Assembly (NCBI GenBank): GCA_937884685.1 | Contig: CAKZYM010000237.1 | Coordinates: 1-11,053 of the forward strand | From: an uncultured Calothrix sp. | Lineage (GTDB): Bacteria; Cyanobacteriota; Cyanobacteriia; Cyanobacteriales; Nostocaceae | Length of the DNA: 11,053 nt | Direction of reading: 5' to 3' | Shown: positions 6,940-11,053 of the stretch, piece after piece | How the letters are laid out: every line of letters begins with the position of its first letter | Numbering within the stretch: position 1 is the stretch's first letter | Program-made: the position numbers and the translations under genes | Notes under the pieces: generated by a model | Told to the model about the DNA's origin: nothing | The model's input: the letters and a program-made list of their open reading frames with translations, nothing else | The model's database searches: none

Positions 6940-7078
6940 AAGAACTTAACCAAGTAAAGATTGCAACACCTAGCTTGGGGATTTTGGGGCAAAAAATATT
7001 AGTTTGATTGCACGATTATCTAAGTCAGTGCAACCGTTGTTGATTAGTTAACTTTGGATTTTTTAGAGTAAAGCAACC

Positions 7079-8617
7079 GTGTCTACTACCCAATCGCAAA
7101 AACCTGCAAGTCTTAATAAGTTTGAGAAGATTAAAGCGGAAAAAGATGGATTAGACGTTAAAGACGAATTAGAAAAATTTGCCCAAATTGGTTGGGAAGC
7201 GATGGAAAAATCCGATTTGGAACATCGTCTCAAATGGGTAGGAGTTTTTTATCGTCCTGTGACACCGGGTAAATTTATGCTACGGATGCGAACTCCTAGC
7301 GGGATTTTATCTAGCGACCAGTTGCGCGTGCTTGCCGAAATAGTCCAACGTTATGGTACGGATGGTAGTGCTGATATTACAACCCGTCAAAATATTCAGT
7401 TACGGGGAGTTCGTCTTGAGGATATACCGGATATTTTCCGTCGTCTGGATGAAGTCGAAATGACTTCTATGCAATCGGGGATGGATAATGTCCGTAATAT
7501 TACTGGTTCACCTGTTGCGGGTATTGATGGTTCGGAACTGATTGATACTCGGGAACTGGTGCAAAAAGTTCAAGATATGATTACCAATAATGGTGAAGGT
7601 AATTATGCATTTACTAATCTTCCTCGTAAATTCAATATTGCGATTGAAGGTGGACGAGACAATTCAGTTCATGCTGAAATCAACGATATAGCTTTTGTTC
7701 CGGCTTATAAAAATGGAGAATTGGGATTCAATGTTTTAGTTGGTGGTTTTTTCTCTGCTAAACGTTGTGAAGGTGCAATACCCTTGAATGCTTGGGTTCC
7801 CCCCAATGATGATGTTGTTGATTTATGTCGGGCTATTTTATCTGTGTTTCGGGATAACGGAGCAAGAGCAAATCGTCAAAAATCTCGTTTAATGTGGTTG
7901 ATTGATGAGTTGGGAATGGATAAATTCCGTTCAATGGTTGAACAAGAATTTGGACGTACTTTAGAAATTGCAGCCGAAAAAGATGAAATAGACTGGGAAA
8001 AAAGAGATTGCATTGGTGTTAACAAGCAAAAGCAACCGAGCTTGAATTACGTTGGTTTGCACGTTCCCGTGGGACGACTTTATGCTCAAGACATGTTTGA
8101 CTTAGCACGATTAGCTGAAGTTTATGGTAGTTGTGAAGTTCGTTTAACTGTCGAGCAAAATGTAATTATTCCCAATATCCTTGATGATAATTTGCAGGAT
8201 TTTCTCACCGAACCTTTGTTAGAGAAATTTGCTATCAGTCCCCAACCGTTAGAAAGAGCTTTAGTATCTTGTACTGGTTCGCAATTTTGTAATTTTGCGC
8301 TGGTAGAAACTAAAAATCGAGCTTCAATGTTAGCCAAGCAACTCGATGCAGAATTAGAAATACCAAACCCTGTAAGAATACATTGGACAGGGTGTCCTAA
8401 CTCCTGCGGACAACCTCAAGTAGCTGATATCGGATTGATGGGGACTAAAGTCCGTAAAGATGGCAAGATGGTCGAAGGTGTGGACTTATATATGGGTGGC
8501 AAAGTAGGCAAAGATGCCCAATTAGGAACTTGCGTGCATAAAGGTATTCCTTGCGACGAGCTTAATACTGTCTTAAGCCGTATATTGATAGAGTCTTTTG
8601 CCGCAAAGCCTAAGTGA
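7079..8617 (+). CDS. nirA: Ferredoxin-nitrite reductase (NirA)
   Basis: NirA reduces nitrite to ammonium with six electrons from photosynthetically reduced ferredoxin, using siroheme and a [4Fe-4S] cluster. The 512 residues show the family plan. An N-terminal half-domain (about 55-120) has YRPVTPGKFMLRMRTPSG and a substrate/siroheme arginine region (YGTDGSADITTRQNIQLRG). The middle domain contains MDNVRNITGSPVAG and NLPRKFNIAIEGG. A second half-domain has VGRLYAQDMFDLARL and VRLTVEQNVIIPN. The C-terminal cluster motif has Cys398 and Cys404 (SCTGSQFCNFA) plus Cys439 and Cys443 (TGCPNSCGQ). Start GTG 7079 is chosen because an in-frame TAG lies at 7064-7066 and the N-terminus (LNKFEKIKAEKDGLDVKDEL) matches family members. 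Only a weak AGAG precedes it. It heads the nirA-nrtP-narB cluster. Confidence 0.96.
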   Translation: MSTTQSQKPASLNKFEKIKAEKDGLDVKDELEKFAQIGWEAMEKSDLEHRLKWVGVFYRPVTPGKFMLRMRTPSGILSSDQLRVLAEIVQRYGTDGSADITTRQNIQLRGVRLEDIPDIFRRLDEVEMTSMQSGMDNVRNITGSPVAGIDGSELIDTRELVQKVQDMITNNGEGNYAFTNLPRKFNIAIEGGRDNSVHAEINDIAFVPAYKNGELGFNVLVGGFFSAKRCEGAIPLNAWVPPNDDVVDLCRAILSVFRDNGARANRQKSRLMWLIDELGMDKFRSMVEQEFGRTLEIAAEKDEIDWEKRDCIGVNKQKQPSLNYVGLHVPVGRLYAQDMFDLARLAEVYGSCEVRLTVEQNVIIPNILDDNLQDFLTEPLLEKFAISPQPLERALVSCTGSQFCNFALVETKNRASMLAKQLDAELEIPNPVRIHWTGCPNSCGQPQVADIGLMGTKVRKDGKMVEGVDLYMGGKVGKDAQLGTCVHKGIPCDELNTVLSRILIESFAAKPK

Positions 8618-8755
8618 GATTAGATTTTTTGACTTTGGAGGGCTTGTTAATTTAAGCAGTAATTATGTCTAGCTAAAAAGTTTTAATTGATACAGCAAAA
8701 CAAGCCTAAAGCAAACATAATTAGTCTCATCCTGACTTAGAAAAAGGCAAAATTA

Positions 8756-8799
8756 AAAGGTAATTTCTATGTATGAATTACCTTTATTCGATTTTTTTT
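8756..8799 (+). promoter_or_regulatory. Hairpin with T-run upstream of nrtP (possible attenuator)
   Basis: AAAGGTAATT (8756-8765) and AATTACCTTT (8776-8785) form a perfect 10-bp inverted repeat around TCTATGTATG. Six bases later comes a run of eight T's (8792-8799). The stem is weak (two G/C pairs of ten), so this is at best a leaky terminator that would let part of the nirA transcript continue into nrtP. The 5' arm contains AAGG and the loop contains an ATG, so it could also gate translation of a short ORF. Confidence 0.45.
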
Positions 8800-8888
8800 C
8801 GATTCCCATATGCATTTTGATGATGCGCTTAGAGGCGTTTATGTCCTCAATGCTGCATCTAAAAGTAAATCCTACTATGAACTATTAA
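8769..8888 (+). CDS. Possible 39-residue leader ORF before nrtP
   Basis: ATG 8769 opens a 39-codon frame (MYELPLFDFFSIPICILMMR, then LEAFMSSMLHLKVNPTMNY) closed by TAA 8886-8888, 11 bases before the nrtP ATG. AAGG lies 8 bases upstream, at a good Shine-Dalgarno distance, but inside the hairpin stem at 8756-8785. The peptide is hydrophobic in its first half and methionine-rich; I recognise no family. The AT-rich setting makes chance a serious alternative. Confidence 0.2.
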   Translation: MYELPLFDFFSIPICILMMRLEAFMSSMLHLKVNPTMNY

Positions 8889-8892
8889 GAGG
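8889..8892 (+). promoter_or_regulatory. nrtP ribosome binding site
   Basis: GAGG, within AAGAGG, lies 7 bases before ATG 8900. This is the best Shine-Dalgarno among the genes here and supports the chosen nrtP start. Confidence 0.6.
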
Positions 8893-8899
8893 TTAATCA

Positions 8900-10459
8900 A
8901 TGCTCGGAGAATTACTATCTTTTCGCGGCAGGTACAAAATCCTGCACATGACATGGTTTGCATTCTTCCTTTCATTCTTTGTTTGGTTTAACCTTGCTCC
9001 TTTAGCGACACAGGTAAAAGCAGACTTTGGTTTAGAGGTAAGTCAAATCAGAACCCTAGCAATTTGTAACGTTGCTTTGACGGTTCCCGCGCGAATCATT
9101 ATCGGGATGCTATTAGATAGATTCGGTCCGAGGATTACTTATACTTTATTGCTGATTTATGCAGCGATTCCCTGTATAGCCTTTGCCAGCGCTCAAAACT
9201 TTACGCAGCTAGTAATCAGTCGTTTGGCTTTGAGTATTGTAGGTGCGGGGTTTGTAATTGGTATCCGCATGGTTGCAGAATGGTTTCCTCCCAAAGAGAT
9301 TGGTTTAGCTGAAGGAATTTATGGAGGTTGGGGTAATTTCGGTTCGGCTGGTGCTGCACTGACTCTACCAACAATTGGCGCTTGGTTGGCTTTTGGAGCT
9401 CTTAACCCAGCAACCGGGGAAGCTTTACTTAACTGGCGTTTTTGTATTGCTGGAAGTGGTATTATTGCCGCTTTGTATGGAATTCTGTATTTCTTCAATG
9501 TACAGGATCATCCTCCTGGAAAAGTCTATCAAAAGCCCAAGAATGCTAGAGGTTTAGAAGTTACCAGCGTGCGCGATTTCTGGTTCTTGATGTTGATGAA
9601 CTTGCCTCTAACAGGTGTTTTGATGCTTCTAGGTTGGCGCTTGAAAAAGGTTGGTTTATACGGTGACAATATACTGTTTCTAGTTTGGGCTGGATTAGCT
9701 GCTTTATATTTGTTTCAGGCTTATAACTGTTGGATTGTAAATAAGGACTTGCTCTCAGGTAAGAAGTATCCAGCAAAAGACCGTTACAATTTTTCCCAAG
9801 TAGCTATTCTAGAACTAACTTATGTGGTTAACTTTGGTTCGGAATTGGCTGTGGTTTCTATGCTTCCAGCATTTTTTGAAGGAACTTTTGCTTTAAACAA
9901 GACTTTAGCAGGAGCAATTGCTGCTAGCTATGCGTTCATGAACCTAGTATCTCGTCCTGGTGGTGGTTTCATTTCCGATAGACTCGGTAGCCGCAAAAAC
10001 ACTATGGCTATCCTTACAGCTTGTATGGGTATAGGCTACATGATGATGGGAACTGTTGGTAGTGGCTGGTGGCTACCTTTAGCTATCTTGTTGACTATGG
10101 CTTGTTCTTTCTTTGTACAAGCTGGAGAGGGTTCGACATTCGCGATTGTTCCTTTGGTTAAGCGTCGAGTTACAGGTCAAATTGCAGGTAACGTTGGAGC
10201 TTATGGAAACGTTGGTGCGGTAGCTTATTTGACTATCTTTAGTTTATTACCAGAATGGTTAAGTGGTGGTGGAGAACAGACGACCGCAGTTATCGCTCAA
10301 TCAAATAAAGTCTTTTTCCAGATGATGGGTATTGCTGCTTTGATAGTTGCTTTCTTGTGCTGGTTTGTCTTGAAAGAACCCGAAGGCTCATTTTCAGACC
10401 ATCATGAAGGAGAAGATGAGTTACAGCAAATTGTAATCGAACCGAAGAGTTTAACTTAG
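8900..10459 (+). CDS. nrtP: MFS nitrate/nitrite permease (NrtP)
   Basis: NrtP is a 12-helix inner-membrane transporter of the nitrate/nitrite porter (NNP) family, importing nitrate and nitrite. It replaces the NrtABCD ABC transporter used by many freshwater cyanobacteria. The 519-residue protein has the two NNP nitrate signatures: GGWGNFGSAGAA at 142-153 in the fifth helix region, and GNVGAYGNVGAVAY from 430 in the eleventh. The MFS loop GMLLDRFGPR follows helix 2, with the preceding VPARIIIG arginine as likely nitrate ligand. The second-half equivalent is VSRPGGGFISDRLGSRKN. The segment about 205-290 between the halves is longer than in a minimal MFS protein and holds extra hydrophobic stretches. 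The tail after the last helix (EPEGSFSDHHEGEDELQQ) is acidic and cytoplasmic. It is 282 bases downstream of nirA and followed by a strong terminator. A nirA-nrtP-narB order is known from Nostoc punctiforme (recalled). Confidence 0.95.
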   Translation: MLGELLSFRGRYKILHMTWFAFFLSFFVWFNLAPLATQVKADFGLEVSQIRTLAICNVALTVPARIIIGMLLDRFGPRITYTLLLIYAAIPCIAFASAQNFTQLVISRLALSIVGAGFVIGIRMVAEWFPPKEIGLAEGIYGGWGNFGSAGAALTLPTIGAWLAFGALNPATGEALLNWRFCIAGSGIIAALYGILYFFNVQDHPPGKVYQKPKNARGLEVTSVRDFWFLMLMNLPLTGVLMLLGWRLKKVGLYGDNILFLVWAGLAALYLFQAYNCWIVNKDLLSGKKYPAKDRYNFSQVAILELTYVVNFGSELAVVSMLPAFFEGTFALNKTLAGAIAASYAFMNLVSRPGGGFISDRLGSRKNTMAILTACMGIGYMMMGTVGSGWWLPLAILLTMACSFFVQAGEGSTFAIVPLVKRRVTGQIAGNVGAYGNVGAVAYLTIFSLLPEWLSGGGEQTTAVIAQSNKVFFQMMGIAALIVAFLCWFVLKEPEGSFSDHHEGEDELQQIVIEPKSLT

Positions 10460-10496
10460 CATTACTTAATTGCATTTAAACTTTGGTTGAAAATAT

Positions 10497-10540
10497 GGAA
10501 TCGATAAACAGTAAATGAGTTATCGGTTCCTTTTTTATTT
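10497..10540 (+). terminator. Rho-independent terminator after nrtP
   Basis: GGAATCGATAA (10497-10507) pairs with TTATCGGTTCC (10520-10530) with a single U-G wobble and a 12-base loop, followed at once by TTTTTTATTT. It starts 38 bases after the nrtP stop. It should end most nirA-nrtP transcripts, so narB probably needs its own promoter or depends on read-through. Confidence 0.82.
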
Positions 10541-10560
10541 GATTTATGCGAATAAAAGTC

Positions 10561-10847
10561 TTGTAAGGTGCGTTAGATATGTAAATAAATCTATCAATAT
10601 TAAACGATATTTTGATGTGAAAGTGACTAAAACAGACACTTATACACCAGTGAAACCAGCACTAATCTATTTTCACTAAATTTACGAAAAACTATTCCCT
10701 ATCAGCAACTTAGTCACCCTATAAACTTTTCAATACCGTATTATTTTTCTGCCAAAGTCGCACACTGTGAAATTCTGATGGTACTTTACGGCTTTATTTA
10801 AATAGTAATGTAAAAAAAAATCGCTTGTGTAGTAACACACCTTACAA
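10561..10847. mobile_element. MITE-like element with 15-bp terminal inverted repeats
   Basis: TTGTAAGGTGCGTTA (10561-10575) and TAACACACCTTACAA (10833-10847) are inverted copies matching at 14 of 15 positions and bounding 287 bp with no coding capacity. GTAAGGTGCGTTA-type arms are widespread in cyanobacterial intergenic DNA (recalled). A small inner inverted repeat, AGTGAAA (10649-10655) and TTTCACT (10671-10677), is present. No target-site duplication is visible, so an old insertion, or two independent copies of a short repeat, are both possible. The interior is otherwise featureless AT-rich DNA. Confidence 0.45.
10832..10845 (+). promoter_or_regulatory. Perfect-consensus NtcA site upstream of narB
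   Basis: GTAACACACCTTAC is an exact GTAN8TAC, 108 bases before the narB start. Downstream AT-rich boxes (TATAAT 10855-10860, TATAAA 10863-10868, TTTATT 10869-10874) give spacings of 9, 17 and 23 bases; only the poor TTTATT has the usual distance. The site coincides with the right terminal repeat of the 287-bp element, so its match could be a by-product of the repeat sequence. Because narB sits behind a terminator and should be nitrogen-controlled, a real role is plausible. Confidence 0.5.
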
Positions 10848-10953
10848 TTGAGTATATAATCTTATAAATTTATTTTGTTAAAAAATCTTTTCAAATAATT
10901 ATTTCACACAGTAATCTTCCGATATTTCTGATTTTTAATAACCATCGTAAAGT

Positions 10954-11053
10954 ATGTCTGAATCTGTTAAAACTCTTTGTCCTTATTGTGGTGTTGGTTG
11001 CGGTTTAGAAGTTTCTCCTCCCGCAGCATCGGGACGTGCAACTTATCGAGATA
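10954..11053 (+). CDS. narB: Nitrate reductase NarB, N-terminal part (runs off the window)
   Basis: ATG 10954 opens 33 complete codons to the window edge. The start MSESVKTLCPYCGVGCGLEV contains Cys9, Cys12 and Cys16 in C-X2-C-X3-C, the first three ligands of the N-terminal [4Fe-4S] cluster of the molybdopterin oxidoreductase family (NarB/NasA type). Cyanobacterial NarB is a cytoplasmic ferredoxin-dependent enzyme with a molybdenum bis-MGD cofactor that reduces nitrate to nitrite. The position directly after nirA and nrtP settles the choice against formate dehydrogenase, which shares the motif. The Shine-Dalgarno is poor. The missing part should be about 700 residues. Confidence 0.93.
   Translation, partial: MSESVKTLCPYCGVGCGLEVSPPAASGRATYRD

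Noticed and set aside
8122..8337. 71-codon minus-strand frame inside nirA
   Set aside because: It is antisense to the conserved NirA C-terminal domain with no independent support.
8865..8878. GTAN8TAT as an NtcA site for nrtP
   Set aside because: It mismatches the consensus and lies about 22 bases before the nrtP ATG, too close for a promoter with a -10 box.
9561..9776. 71-codon minus-strand frame inside nrtP
   Set aside because: It is antisense to nrtP and has no features of its own.
10855..10860. TATAAT as the -10 box for the narB NtcA site
   Set aside because: It is only 9 bases after the site; NtcA promoters need about 22-23.

Overview
The window looks like chromosomal DNA of a filamentous, probably heterocyst-forming (Nostocales-type) cyanobacterium. 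The evidence is a ferredoxin-type nitrite reductase with an MFS nitrate permease and a NarB-type nitrate reductase, GTAN8TAC-type (NtcA) sites, one HIP1 octamer (GCGATCGC), AT-rich spacers, heptanucleotide repeats, dispersed palindromes and decayed TPR/CHAT-type genes. The species cannot be fixed from the sequence alone.

Layout. Positions 1-269 hold the 3' end of an unidentified + strand gene. Positions 266-676 hold the minus-strand wreck of a TPR/CHAT-type cyanobacterial protein. Positions 677-988 are non-coding and carry two strong palindromes, one of which is a good terminator for purF. Positions 989-5202 hold purF and purL (minus strand, purL upstream), two purine biosynthesis enzymes. 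PurL carries two low-complexity in-frame insertions encoded by repetitive DNA. A HEAT-repeat gene (5517-6719, minus), probably nirB, lies divergent from nirA (7079-8617, plus). After nirA come nrtP (8900-10459), a clear rho-independent terminator, a 287-bp MITE-like stretch and the first 100 bases of narB (from 10954, running off the window).

How the genes work together. NrtP brings nitrate/nitrite into the cell, NarB reduces nitrate to nitrite, NirA reduces nitrite to ammonium, and NirB probably helps NirA reach full activity. The nirA/nirB spacer carries an NtcA-like site correctly spaced from a -10 box, plus an upstream T-N11-A palindrome suited to a LysR-type activator such as NtcB. The assimilated nitrogen enters glutamine, which is the nitrogen donor for the PurF step and, through a separate PurQ subunit, for the PurL step.

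I see no clearly new defence or mobile system. The most notable non-textbook signals are the perfect NtcA-consensus site lying inside a terminal inverted repeat upstream of narB, the hairpin/leader-ORF arrangement in front of nrtP, and the repeat insertions in purL.
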